A stretch of 64,000 nt of DNA from Kitasatospora sp. MAA19 (GTDB lineage: Bacteria > Actinomycetota > Actinomycetes > Streptomycetales > Streptomycetaceae). Positions within the stretch are counted from its first letter, which is position 1. The number at the start of each line of letters is the position of its first letter. The stretch is from the NCBI RefSeq assembly GCF_029894125.1, contig NZ_JARXYZ010000020.1, positions 1 to 64,000 on the forward strand, given 5' to 3'. The translations under genes were made by a program, and so were the position numbers. Shown here one piece after another: positions 35,115 to 43,893 of this stretch. Under the pieces are notes generated by a model. That model worked only from the letters and a program-made list of their open reading frames with translations. It ran no database searches and was not told the DNA's origin.

Positions 35115-36614
35115 TCAGCTCATGCCCCGAACCGGCGGCTCGTCCCGCGTGCCGTCCTCCGCGACCACCGTGAACCGGTTCCGCCCGGAGACCGACAGGT
35201 CCACCGGGTGGACGGACTCCGTGTCGTTGACGTCCAGTTCGGCGCTCTGGCGCCCGGTGGCGGCGTCGACCCGGGTCAGCTTGTCCCGGGTCAGTGCCCA
35301 CACCGACGTCCCGTCCACCAGCAGCCCCGTCACCTGGTCGTCCAACCCGGAGGTCCACCGCTTTCCGCCGTCGGCGAGCGAGTAGGCGACCAGGCGCCCG
35401 GTGGCGATGCGGCTGGGGTTCTTGCCCCCGCTGATCCGGACGTCGTCCGGCTTCTCCCCCGGGATGATCAGCTGGTCTCCGACGACCACCCCTCCGAACA
35501 GCGGTCGGGCCGCGAACGCGTCGTAGGCGTGGGCGCCGCCCAGCATGACGTCCAGGTCGTACTCGTCACCCGCGACCGGGATCGACGCCCGCTGCCGCCC
35601 CGCCCCGTCGAAGCTGAGGACGGCGTGCGTCCCGCGCTCGCCCTGCGCGTCGACCCAGACCGCCAGCGGTTCGGTGGAGACCACCGCGAGGTCCTTCAAC
35701 CCGCCCGTGACCGGGAGGACGACGCGCGTCCGCTCCCGCCCGTCCGCCGGATCCAGCGACCGCAGCACCGGCGCGGCGTCGCCGCACTGCGCGACCGTCA
35801 CCGCCTCCGCCGCACCGCCCGCCACCTGCAACGGCGAGCAGCCGGCGTCCGCGTCGCCGTGCCAGGCCGCACCGCCGTCGGCAAGGTGCACCGCGCGCCA
35901 GCCGCTCCTCTCCTGCAGGACGGCCTCGTCCCCGGCGACGGCGAGCAGATCGGGCGCCGCCGTGTCACCCACCCGGCCGGGCGCGTCCACGGCGGCGGTC
36001 CAGGCAACCGTGCCGTTCGCGAGGTTCAGTGCCGTCACCGCCGCACACGGCCGGTCGTGCTCGGAGTGACCGAGCAGTCCGAGTCCGTGGCCGGTCCCAC
36101 GGCTCATGGCGCAGACGGAGTCCTCTCCCGGCGGCGTCCACCGCCACGCGACCTGCCCGGTGGCGCCGCGGTAGGCGACCACCTGGTCGGGCCGCACCCG
36201 CACCACCACGTCCCCGCTCGTCCAGCTGCCGACCGCGCGGATGCTGGACGGCCGGTCCAGCGGCGCGGCCCAGGCGTCGTTGAGGCCCGTCCCGGCGAAG
36301 GACACGAACAGACCAATCCCGATCAGGATTCCGACGGCGACGGAGGGGAACCCGCGCCGGGGGTGGAGCAGGGCCCAGAGCAGGCCGGCACCGCAGGGCA
36401 TCAGGCCGAGGATGCTGACGAGGCCCATGGAACCGAGGCTCTCGCCGCCGTACCCGTGGGAGCGCCCGATCAGCACGGCCAGCCCCATGCTCGCGAACAT
36501 CGCCCCCAGCACCCCGCCGAGGACCACCATCCGCGTCTCCCTGTCGACGGCGATCCGTGCGGACCTACCGGGCCGCCCGGCCCCGGTAGCGCCGTCCGCG
36601 GGCACCTCGGCCAT
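35115..36614 (-). CDS. Membrane-anchored PQQ/outer-membrane-assembly-type beta-propeller
   Basis: A 499-residue protein starting MAEVPADGATG, with GGGGGAG eight bases upstream. Three apolar spans lie near the N-terminus (VVLGGVLGAMFASMGLAVLI; SMGLVSILGLMPCGAGLLWA; SVAVGILIGIGLFVSFAGTG). An extracytoplasmic beta-propeller of the PQQ-binding-like repeat type follows (VVAYRGATGQVAWRW; VTALNLANGTVAWTA; LVAYSLADGGKRWTS; LTRVDAATGRQSAEL). Such proteins in streptomycetes are mostly of unknown role. No dehydrogenase domain is attached, so PQQ binding should not be assumed. Confidence 0.8.
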   Translation of the reverse strand: MAEVPADGATGAGRPGRSARIAVDRETRMVVLGGVLGAMFASMGLAVLIGRSHGYGGESLGSMGLVSILGLMPCGAGLLWALLHPRRGFPSVAVGILIGIGLFVSFAGTGLNDAWAAPLDRPSSIRAVGSWTSGDVVVRVRPDQVVAYRGATGQVAWRWTPPGEDSVCAMSRGTGHGLGLLGHSEHDRPCAAVTALNLANGTVAWTAAVDAPGRVGDTAAPDLLAVAGDEAVLQERSGWRAVHLADGGAAWHGDADAGCSPLQVAGGAAEAVTVAQCGDAAPVLRSLDPADGRERTRVVLPVTGGLKDLAVVSTEPLAVWVDAQGERGTHAVLSFDGAGRQRASIPVAGDEYDLDVMLGGAHAYDAFAARPLFGGVVVGDQLIIPGEKPDDVRISGGKNPSRIATGRLVAYSLADGGKRWTSGLDDQVTGLLVDGTSVWALTRDKLTRVDAATGRQSAELDVNDTESVHPVDLSVSGRNRFTVVAEDGTRDEPPVRGMS

Positions 36615-37155
36615 GTCGGTCACTCCCCCATCAAGCGTCGCCCACCGCACGAGCGACGATCATCGGATGATCGCAGAGCCTCGCTTCATCCTGAACAAAG
36701 ACAACGGAAAACCCGCCGGACCCCCTCAGCACCCCGGACCGGGCCACCACCCGCACCCGCCGTCGGCGCCGCCTCGATACCCGCCGGCGCACATCCTGAC
36801 CAATCGTCAACTCGCCTGTGGCACAGGCATGTGTGGCCCGCAGGGAAGGCCGCCGAGCCCTCGCGCTCCGGGTGCCCGGACCCGCCTCGCGGCCCTGCGT
36901 ACGCCCAGATCCGTTCGCAGATCCGACCCTGGAGCCGCGCCCGGCGCGGATGAGCGCTCCGGCTCCTGAGCTGCGCGCGGAGCAGGCGTGCGGATACTGG
37001 AGGAGTGGGACGGGATCGCGGCAACAGTCCGCGACTGGCCTGTCGTTCGGGCTGTCCCACACGGCAACGGCAGTCTGTGCCGCAAACCCTCCGATCAGCG
37101 CACTGGGCGCGGATCGCGGTTACGCGGTGAGCCAATGCGACGAAAGAAGGCCGTC
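36615..37155. other. 541-bp intergenic region, no convincing gene
   Basis: This stretch separates the beta-propeller gene from the leader of the ABC exporter. I found no protein-like frame of length, no tRNA and no clear hairpin. It should contain both promoters. GC content dips around 36660-36720. Confidence 0.5.
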
Positions 37156-37257
37156 ATGAGTTACTTCAACCGCAGAGACCGTGGCTACGGACGCGACCGC
37201 GATCGCCGCCGTCGTGGTGGTGGTCGCAACCGCCGCCGTCGGTACGGCTGGTGGTGA
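37156..37257 (+). CDS. Possible arginine-rich leader peptide
   Basis: A 33-codon frame with AAGG a few bases upstream encodes a very basic peptide, about 15 arginines plus Gly, Tyr and a terminal Trp-Trp (RRDRGYGRDRDRRRRGGG is one part). It ends 102 bases before the ABC exporter start, just ahead of two hairpins. Repeated Arg-x-Arg triplets are the motif at which ribosomes stall in the presence of macrolides in known leader peptides. I infer a regulatory leader; a small RNA- or ribosome-binding protein is the alternative, and a chance frame is possible. Confidence 0.4.
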   Translation: MSYFNRRDRGYGRDRDRRRRGGGRNRRRRYGWW

Positions 37258-37267
37258 CAGTCAAGAC

Positions 37268-37352
37268 GGTGTGGACTGTCCTGAACAGTCCGGCATAACA
37301 CCATCTGTGGGGTCGGCGGTGAAAACCGCCGGCCCCTTGATCCTGATCGGGG
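37268..37352 (+). promoter_or_regulatory. Structured 5' leader of the ABC exporter
   Basis: Hairpin 1 (37273-37291): GGACTGT and ACAGTCC around CCTGA, extended by GGTGT (37268-37272) with ACACC (37298-37302). Hairpin 2 (37309-37336): a 12-base stem closed by a GAAA loop, one G-U pair. The CCCC at its 3' side could instead pair with GGGG (37349-37352), which is the likely ribosome site of the exporter. This gives a possible switch between free and hidden ribosome site. I could not match it to a known riboswitch class. Confidence 0.5.
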
Positions 37353-37359
37353 TACCTCC

Positions 37360-39378
37360 ATGCACGGTGCGACGCCCTTGGGGAGCCCGGCCGGCCAGGC
37401 TGCGGAGCAGACCGCACAGCAGGGTCGGGCCGCCGACCACGCCCCCTACCAGGGGCCGGTGGCCGACTCGCCCGCCATCACGCTGCGCGAGCTGTTCCGA
37501 CGGTTCTGGCCCTGGGTCCGCCCGGACGCGCGCTGGCTGCCACTGAGCGCGACCCTGCTCGTCCTCGGCGCCTTCGGCGAGGTGGTCTCGGTCTGGCTGT
37601 TCAAGGACCTGATCGACAACGTCCTCGTCCCGCGGCGCTTCGCCGACTTCTGGCCGCTCGCCGGCACCATGCTCGGCGCGGCCGTGGTGGCCGCGCTGCT
37701 CATCTTCGCGGGCACCTACACCGGCACCAGGACCGCCGAGCGGTTCATGCTGCGGCTCCGTACCGGGACCCTCGCCCATCTGCACAGCCTGCCGCCCGAC
37801 ACGCTGGAGACCCGCTGGCGCGGCGACCTGGTCGCCCGGATGACCGCCGACATCGCGACGATCGAGCAGATGATCGCGACCGGCCTCGTCGAGGGCGCGG
37901 TGGCCGCGGTCAGCCTGGTGCTGTTCGCCGGCGCGGCCTTCTACCTGAGCTGGCCCCTCACCCTGGCCGCGCTCCTCGCCGCGCCGCTGTTCATCGTCAC
38001 CACCAGCTTCTTCGGGCGGCGCATCCGCACCCGGGAGAGACAGGTCCAGCGCCGCGCCGGCGGCGTCACGGCGCTGCTGGAGGAGTCGCTGCGCAACGCG
38101 GTCGTCACCCGCACCTGCGGCCAGGAGGCCCGCGACGTCGCACGGGTGCACCGGGAAGGAAAGGCCCTGCTCGACGCCGAACTCGCCTCCGCCCGGATGG
38201 CGGACCTCTACCAACCGCTCCTCAACGTCCTGCAGATGCTCGCCGGACTGGTCGTGGTGGGCGTCGGCGCGCTGGAGGTCATCCACGGCGGGCTGACCCT
38301 GGGCGGCCTGCTCGCCTTCGCGGCCTTCATGGCCCAGCTGTTCGAACCGGTCCAGCAGCTCGCCGCGGTCATCCCGCTCGCCGGCGCCGCCTGCGCCTCG
38401 GGCGAACGCGTCCTGGAACTCCACGACCTGACCAGCCCGGTCCACGAGAGCCCCACCGCCCGCGACACCGACGCCGTCCGTGGCCGGGTCTCCTTCGACG
38501 GCGTCAGCGCCGTCTACCCCGGCAGCCACGACGCCCCGGTGCTGTCCGACGTCAGCTTCGACGTCAGCCCCGGCAAGGTCCTGGCCGTCATCGGCCCCAG
38601 CGGCAGCGGCAAGTCCACGCTCGGCAAGCTCCTGGTCCGCTTCCTGGACCCCCAGGGCGGCACCGTCCGCCTCGACGGCGACGACATCCGGGAGCTGACC
38701 ATCGCCTCACTGCGCCGGGCGATCACCCTCCTGCCCCAGCAGGCACCGCTCTTCCACGCGACCATCCGGGACAACATCGCCTACGGCAGGCCCGACGCCC
38801 CCCAGGACGACATCGAACGCGCCGCCCGGAGCGCGGGCGCCCACGACTTCATCACCGCACTGCCGGACGGCTACGGCACCGTCATCGGAGCCGACGGCTT
38901 CCAGCTCTCCGGCGGGCAGAGCCAGCGCGTCGCCATCGCCCGCGCCTTCCTGCGCGACACCCCGGTCCTCGTCCTGGACGAACCCACCACCGGGTTGGAC
39001 CCGCGCACCGTCCAGCAGCTCATCCCCCCGCTGCGCCGCCTGATGGCCGGCCGCACCGCGGTCCTGATCACCCACGACCCGGCGTTCCTCCCGCTGGCCG
39101 ACGACGTCCTCACCCTCCCGATGCCGGAGGCGCTGGAGGAACCGGAGGAACCGGCAACGCCCGAGGCCCCTGAGACCCCTGACGCCCCGGAGGCACCGGC
39201 AGCACCGGAGGCCCCGGGCTACGCCCGCGTCGCGGGTACGGGCACCCGGCCCGCGCACGTCGGCCCGCGCGCCCCCGCCCCGGCGGCAGGTCCGGTCGAC
39301 CGGCGGTCACCCGACCGCCCGGACCAGCCCTCACCAGGGCCGGCCGAACTCCATCGGCCTGCTGCGCCGCCCCGGTAG
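37360..39378 (+). CDS. ABC exporter, fused membrane and ATPase domains
   Basis: A 672-residue type IV (MsbA/LmrA-like) half exporter. Residues about 55-330 hold six transmembrane helices (LSATLLVLGAFGEVVSVWLF; MLGAAVVAALLIFAGTYTG; AVAAVSLVLFAGAAFYLSW; LAGLVVVGVGALEVIHGGLT). The ATPase has Walker A GPSGSGKST (about 412), signature LSGGQSQRVAIARA, Walker B VLVLDEPTTGLD and H-loop LITHD. It should homodimerise and export a lipid, peptide or drug. The last 80 residues are a Pro/Glu/Ala-rich low-complexity tail (EPEEPATPEAPETPDAPEAP), unusual for the family. Its leader region suggests inducible expression. Confidence 0.92.
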   Translation: MHGATPLGSPAGQAAEQTAQQGRAADHAPYQGPVADSPAITLRELFRRFWPWVRPDARWLPLSATLLVLGAFGEVVSVWLFKDLIDNVLVPRRFADFWPLAGTMLGAAVVAALLIFAGTYTGTRTAERFMLRLRTGTLAHLHSLPPDTLETRWRGDLVARMTADIATIEQMIATGLVEGAVAAVSLVLFAGAAFYLSWPLTLAALLAAPLFIVTTSFFGRRIRTRERQVQRRAGGVTALLEESLRNAVVTRTCGQEARDVARVHREGKALLDAELASARMADLYQPLLNVLQMLAGLVVVGVGALEVIHGGLTLGGLLAFAAFMAQLFEPVQQLAAVIPLAGAACASGERVLELHDLTSPVHESPTARDTDAVRGRVSFDGVSAVYPGSHDAPVLSDVSFDVSPGKVLAVIGPSGSGKSTLGKLLVRFLDPQGGTVRLDGDDIRELTIASLRRAITLLPQQAPLFHATIRDNIAYGRPDAPQDDIERAARSAGAHDFITALPDGYGTVIGADGFQLSGGQSQRVAIARAFLRDTPVLVLDEPTTGLDPRTVQQLIPPLRRLMAGRTAVLITHDPAFLPLADDVLTLPMPEALEEPEEPATPEAPETPDAPEAPAAPEAPGYARVAGTGTRPAHVGPRAPAPAAGPVDRRSPDRPDQPSPGPAELHRPAAPPR

Positions 39379-39407
39379 CACCGGCAGCACCGACGCCGCA
39401 GCCGCCG

Positions 39408-40313
39408 TCAGCCCGCCACGGCCTCCCGCCGCACCGACTCCCGCACCACCGACTCCCGCACCACCGCCTCGACCAGCTCCCGCGCCGGACGCGGCTCGGC
39501 CGCCAGCAGCCCGGGCAGGTCGGACGGGCCCGCCACCGCGAAGCCCGAGGCGACGTTCGAGTGCAGCGAGACGGCGTGCCCGACCTGGTACGGCGCCGCA
39601 CCCTCCCGGAGGGCGTCCCAGACCTCCCCCAGCGGCGACGGCTCGTACCGGACCTCCCGGCCCAGCGCCCGCGCCAGCGCGCCCGCCAGCTCCGCGCCCC
39701 CGACCACGGCGTCCCCCTCCAGCTCGTACGTCCGCCCGAGGTGCGGGACGGGCCGGCCGGCCACGAGCGCCTCCTGCACCTCGCGGGCCACCGTCGCCGC
39801 GACGTCGGCCAGGTCCTCACGGGCGACCACCGGAAGCGTCCCGCGCCCCCACGGCAGCCGGAACACGCCCTCCGCCGCGGCGCGTTCGGCGCCCGCCGCG
39901 GCCAGGCCCCCGGCGAGCTCCGCGTACAGGCCGTTGCGCAGGACGGTCCAGCCGAGCGGGGCCGCCGCCAGGGCCCGTTCCGTCCAGCGGTGCGGCGGGG
40001 CGATGGTCATCCGCTCGCCCGAGGCGGCCAGGCTGGTGTAGACCACATGCCGCACGCCCGCCCGGACCGCCGCCTCGATCACGGCCCCGTGCCGGGCGGT
40101 GACCACGTCGTCCTCCGCGTAGCCGGCCGAGACCAGCACCAGCACCGCCACCCCGGCGAACGCCTCGGCCAGGCCTGCGGGTTCGTCGAAGTCGATCCGC
40201 CGCCCGCCGTCCTGCGGGGTCCGCGAGCCGGCCAGCACGGGCAGGCCGGCGTCGGCGAGCCGGCGGTGGACCAGGCCGCCGAGGACTCCGGACACACCGG
40301 TGACGAGGATCAT
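39408..40313 (-). CDS. NmrA-like NAD(P)-binding protein
   Basis: A 301-residue atypical short-chain dehydrogenase: N-terminal Rossmann motif MILVTGVSGVLGGLVHRRL, VLVLVSAGYAEDDVV and the VVYTSLAASG strand. NmrA/quinone oxidoreductase (QorB)-like proteins bind NAD(P)H and act as redox sensors or reductases. The C-terminal tail has a duplicated REAV/RESV stretch. It is divergent from an HxlR regulator, the usual partner that represses this type of gene. Confidence 0.88.
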   Translation of the reverse strand: MILVTGVSGVLGGLVHRRLADAGLPVLAGSRTPQDGGRRIDFDEPAGLAEAFAGVAVLVLVSAGYAEDDVVTARHGAVIEAAVRAGVRHVVYTSLAASGERMTIAPPHRWTERALAAAPLGWTVLRNGLYAELAGGLAAAGAERAAAEGVFRLPWGRGTLPVVAREDLADVAATVAREVQEALVAGRPVPHLGRTYELEGDAVVGGAELAGALARALGREVRYEPSPLGEVWDALREGAAPYQVGHAVSLHSNVASGFAVAGPSDLPGLLAAEPRPARELVEAVVRESVVRESVRREAVAG

Positions 40314-40392
40314 CTGACGCTCCTTTGCCGTTCACGAGGGGGGCGGTGTCCATCCTCGACAATCGACCCGGATCGGGTAAGGAGGCAGTTTC

Positions 40393-40800
40393 ATGTCACT
40401 CGGGCACACCGAGGTAACCACGACGGCGCTGTTCGACCTCGCGGAGAGCGGGGAGGACTGCGGCATCCGCGACGTGCTGGACCGGCTCGGCGACAAGTGG
40501 TCGGTGCAGGTGGTGGTCGAGCTGAGCCGCGGGGTCAGGAGGTTCCGCGAGCTGCAACGGGCCCTGCCGGGCGGCATCTCGCAGCGGATGCTGACCCTCA
40601 CCGTCCGCCGGCTGGAGCGCGACGGCATGGTCTCGCGGACCGTCCACCCGACCGTCCCGCCCCGGGTCGACTACGAGCTGACCGACCTCGGGCGCAGCCT
40701 CGCCCACCTGGTACGCACCCTCACCGACTGGTCGCTCCAGCACCACGACGCCATCCTCGACCACCGCGCCCGCTGGGACGCCGCCCAACCGCCCGAGTAG
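40393..40800 (+). CDS. HxlR family regulator
   Basis: A 135-residue winged-helix regulator with AAGGAGG before the ATG. HxlR landmarks: CGIRDVLDRLGDKWSVQVVV, RRFRELQRALPGGISQRMLT and the wing RTVHPTVPPRVDYELTDLG. HxlR proteins respond to quinones or aldehydes and control adjacent oxidoreductases, which fits the divergent NmrA-like gene 79 bases away. Confidence 0.92.
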   Translation: MSLGHTEVTTTALFDLAESGEDCGIRDVLDRLGDKWSVQVVVELSRGVRRFRELQRALPGGISQRMLTLTVRRLERDGMVSRTVHPTVPPRVDYELTDLGRSLAHLVRTLTDWSLQHHDAILDHRARWDAAQPPE

Positions 40801-40921
40801 CCCCGCCCCGGGCCCCGACCCTGGCCCCGGGCCCCGGTGGAGCAGGTGACCGACCGCCCGGCGCGGAGGGTAGGTTGAACCGGGGCCGGGGCGCGGCACC
40901 CGGGGCGCGAAAGGGGCGGGG

Positions 40922-42406
40922 ATGCAGCCGGGCGACATACTCGACGGACGGTACGAACTGGTCGAGCAGATCGGCGAGGGCGCGTTCGGCGCGGTCTGGA
41001 AGGCCCGCGACGCGCGGGTCCAACGGCTCGTCGCCGTCAAGGTGATGCTCCCGGGCGGCAACAACACCCCCAAGGACGCCGCCCGGTTCGTCCGCGAGGT
41101 GGCCACCGCGGGCGCGCTCAACCACCCGTCCATCGTCACCGTGCACGACTTCGGCCAGCACGACGAGGCCGGCCGGCCGCTGTACTTCCTGGTCATGGAA
41201 CTGCTCGACGGCGCCCCGCTCGACCGCCACCTCGGCGACGGGCCGCTGCCGCTGCGCCAGGCCCTCACCTGGGCCGTCCAGATCTCCCAGGCCCTCGCCA
41301 CCGCCCACCGGGCCGGCGTCGTCCACCGGGACGTCAAACCGGCCAACGTGATGATCCAGTCCTCCGGCGCGGTCAAGGTCGTCGACTTCGGCATCGCCCG
41401 GATCGGCACCGCCGACGACGGCATCACCAGCACCAACGTCATCGTCGGCACCCCCGCCTACATGGCCCCCGAACGCTTCGACAGCGGCGGCCTCGACGCC
41501 CGCTCCGACCTCTACGCCTTCGGCTGCCTCCTGTACGAACTCCTCACCGGCCGCACCCCCTTCCGCGGCAGCCTCTACGAACTCATCCGCCAGCACGGCG
41601 AGGTCCACCCGGCGGCCCCCGGCACCCTGCGCCCCGGCCTGCCCGCCGAGGTCGACGCCCTCGTCCTCGAACTGCTCGCCAAGGACCCGAACCGGCGCCC
41701 GCCGCACGCCGACCAGGTCGCGGACCGTCTGCTCCACCTCGCCGAGCAGACCGAGCGGCCCCCGGCCGGCTACCACGCCACCGTCCGGGACGTGCCGGCC
41801 GCCGAGGAGGACCCGTACGTGGTCGCGCGCCGCCAGGAGGCGGACGCGCTGTTCCAGCGCACCCGCGACCAGGCCGCCCAGGTCGCGCTGCAGTTCGAGA
41901 CCGGCATCGCCCAGCGGCGCCGCCAGCTCGAACAGGACCTCGCCGACCAGCGGGCCCACGCCGAAGCCCGGGCGCAGCAGATCGTCACCGAGGCCCAGCA
42001 GCGCGGCGAGGAGATCGAACGGGAGGCCGCCGCACGGGCCGCCGCCAGCCTCCGGCAGCTCTCCGAGGCCGAGCAGCGCACCGACCTGCTGCGCCGCCAG
42101 ACCGACAAGCTGCGCAGCGACGCCGAGAGTCTGCGCCGCACGGTGGACAACGCCCGCCGTCAGGCCTCGGACTTCCTCGCCGACGCGGCCGCCAAGGCCG
42201 GCCTCGGCCCGGCCCCCGAGACCCGGCGCCAGATCGCCCCGCCCGGCGGCACGCCCACCGGCGCCCCGACGGGCTCGATCACCGGCTCGACCACGGGCTC
42301 GACGGCCGGCTCACAGCGCCGGAAGCTCCCGAGCATGCAGGACCTGCTCTCCGGCCGGAACCGGGGCGCGGCCGAGGGCGAAGAGCCGGGCCGCCGCCGC
42401 TCCTGA
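40922..42406 (+). CDS. Serine/threonine kinase with long coiled coil
   Basis: A 494-residue kinase: Gly-rich loop GEGAFGAVW, Lys40 in VAVKVM, HRDVKPAN (135-142), DFG (155-157), GTPAYMAPE. From about residue 298 to 430 a highly charged heptad-rich coiled coil replaces the usual transmembrane/PASTA part (RRQEADALFQRTRDQAAQVA; RRRQLEQDLADQRAHAEARA; LRRQTDKLRSDAESLRRTVD), resembling DivIVA-like or cytoskeletal coiled coils. A Thr/Gly/Ser repeat (TGAPTGSITGSTTGSTAGS) and the RRKLPSMQDLLSG tail follow. It is likely cytosolic, perhaps tied to a polar or filamentous scaffold; that is inference. Confidence 0.92.
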   Translation: MQPGDILDGRYELVEQIGEGAFGAVWKARDARVQRLVAVKVMLPGGNNTPKDAARFVREVATAGALNHPSIVTVHDFGQHDEAGRPLYFLVMELLDGAPLDRHLGDGPLPLRQALTWAVQISQALATAHRAGVVHRDVKPANVMIQSSGAVKVVDFGIARIGTADDGITSTNVIVGTPAYMAPERFDSGGLDARSDLYAFGCLLYELLTGRTPFRGSLYELIRQHGEVHPAAPGTLRPGLPAEVDALVLELLAKDPNRRPPHADQVADRLLHLAEQTERPPAGYHATVRDVPAAEEDPYVVARRQEADALFQRTRDQAAQVALQFETGIAQRRRQLEQDLADQRAHAEARAQQIVTEAQQRGEEIEREAAARAAASLRQLSEAEQRTDLLRRQTDKLRSDAESLRRTVDNARRQASDFLADAAAKAGLGPAPETRRQIAPPGGTPTGAPTGSITGSTTGSTAGSQRRKLPSMQDLLSGRNRGAAEGEEPGRRRS

Positions 42407-42558
42407 CCCCTGGACCTCGCCGCTCGGCGCCCGCTGGGCCAAGGTCATGGTCGCCCGTACCCGCGTCACCGGCTGGATCCTGTGGTCCCTGCTCGCGCAC
42501 CGCGACCCGCCCCCGGAACCGTAGAATCCGCAGGTAGGCACCCAGGGAGGGATTTCGC

Positions 42559-43260
42559 GTGTTCCAAGCGCCGCGGCCGCGCACCGCACAACTGACCCCG
42601 TGGACCGGCGACGGCGGGACCGACCAGGTCAAGGGCGTCGCCCTGCTCCTGCCCGGCGGATTCCTGCGCAGCCGGCGCGGGCCGGTGAAGGTCGCCGAAC
42701 TGGGCCTGCGCGACCTCGCCGCCGAACTCACCGCCCGCGGCCGCCCGCACGGCGTCGCCGTGCACCTGCTGCGCTACCGCTACAGCGGCTGGAACGGCGC
42801 CGACGCCGACACCGCCGTCGACACCCGCTGGGCCCTCGACGAACTCGCCCGCCGCTACGGCCCCGTGCCCGTCGTCCTGATCGGCAACTCGCTCGGCGGG
42901 CGCGCCGCGTTCTGGTGCGCCGGGCACCCGAACGTCGTCGGCGTCGCCGGCATCGCCCCCTGGCTGCCCAGCGGCGACCAGGTCGACCACCTCGCCGGGC
43001 GGCGCGTCCTGATCGTCCACGGCACCGGCGACCGCAGCGCCGCCAACGCCACCCAGTCCCTCGAATACGCGCTCCGGGCCCGCGCGGTCGTCCCCGACCT
43101 CGCCCGCTACGAAGCCCCCGGCGCCAACCACTACCTCATCCGGCAGGCGGGCGACATCAGCGCGCTCACCACCGCCTTCACCCTCGCCACCCTCGACGCC
43201 GAACCCGCCGCCCTCGCGGCCGGCACCGTCTGCACCCGCCTCCCGACCGCCCGCCCGTAG
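42559..43260 (+). CDS. Alpha/beta hydrolase family protein
   Basis: A 233-residue protein with GTG start and GGGAGG upstream. Nucleophile elbow IGNSLGG (Ser111), oxyanion region LLLPGGFLRS, acid in VHGTGDRSAA and His in APGANHYLIRQ. Similar to dienelactone-hydrolase-like/KANL3-type proteins. Substrate unknown; no linked pathway genes. Confidence 0.85.
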   Translation: MFQAPRPRTAQLTPWTGDGGTDQVKGVALLLPGGFLRSRRGPVKVAELGLRDLAAELTARGRPHGVAVHLLRYRYSGWNGADADTAVDTRWALDELARRYGPVPVVLIGNSLGGRAAFWCAGHPNVVGVAGIAPWLPSGDQVDHLAGRRVLIVHGTGDRSAANATQSLEYALRARAVVPDLARYEAPGANHYLIRQAGDISALTTAFTLATLDAEPAALAAGTVCTRLPTARP

Positions 43261-43468
43261 CCGGCGGGCCCGTCGCCCGTGGCGGGTCCGTCACCTCACG
43301 CCCGGGGGCCCCTTCGGACCCCCGAGCGGAGTGGCCCGCCCGGCATCGCCGCCGTCATCGCGGCCTTCACCATCGAACCCCGGCCACCGCCGCGGGCCAC
43401 GCCGCACCGCGCCGCACCGCCCGAAATCGGGTTGGCGGTCGATGCCCCGTCCTGCCTATCGTCGGGGG

Positions 43469-43822
43469 ATGACCACTCGAACCTTCCGCATCATGGTGCG
43501 CGGCGTCTTCGACGGCCTCAGCGCCGAACAGCACGCCGAACTCCTCACCCGCGCAGCCGAGCACGACGTGCTGCGCGCGGCCTTCACCCCCGAGGGCCAC
43601 CTCAGCTACGACCTCACCGCGCGCGCCGCCTTCACCTTCCGCTTCCTCGACTCGGGTGAGGCGGAGGAGGACATCCTGGCGGCCTCCGAGCGGGCCGAGC
43701 AGGCGGCGCGGGACTGGCTGGCCGAGCACGGCTACGGCTACAAGAACCTGCGCTCCCAAGCCGAGGACCTCTCGCAGGCGCCGCTCGGCAAGCGGCAGCG
43801 CCGCGCCGCCAACGCCGGCTAG
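43469..43822 (+). CDS. DUF6204 family protein
   Basis: A 117-residue protein: MTTRTFRIMVRGVFDGLSAE, LSYDLTARAAFTFRFLDSGE and LSQAPLGKRQRR at the C-terminus. This set of blocks matches a small actinobacterial family of unknown function (DUF6204). The MarR gene follows after 71 bases in the same direction but with its own promoter/operator. Confidence 0.75.
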   Translation: MTTRTFRIMVRGVFDGLSAEQHAELLTRAAEHDVLRAAFTPEGHLSYDLTARAAFTFRFLDSGEAEEDILAASERAEQAARDWLAEHGYGYKNLRSQAEDLSQAPLGKRQRRAANAG

Positions 43823-43838
43823 CCCCCTCCCCCCTCCG

Positions 43839-43891
43839 CTACCTCCTTGACGGCTCGCCGCAACGGTATGCTTGAGTAGTCAAGGAGGTAG
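43839..43891 (+). promoter_or_regulatory. MarR operator overlapping the ribosome site
   Basis: CTACCTCCTTGAC (43839-43851) and GTCAAGGAGGTAG (43879-43891) are perfect complements. Nested in it is CTTGAGTAGTCAAG (43871-43884), a MarR-type dyad. The right arm contains the AAGGAGG ribosome site of the MarR gene, so pairing in RNA would hide it, and protein binding would cover the promoter. Confidence 0.65.
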
Positions 43892-43893
43892 CA

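Noticed and set aside
37268-37352. Known riboswitch class (mini-ykkC, fluoride, SAM) ahead of the exporter
   Set aside because: Loops CCTGA and GAAA do not carry the conserved bases of these classes; kept only as an unclassified structured leader.
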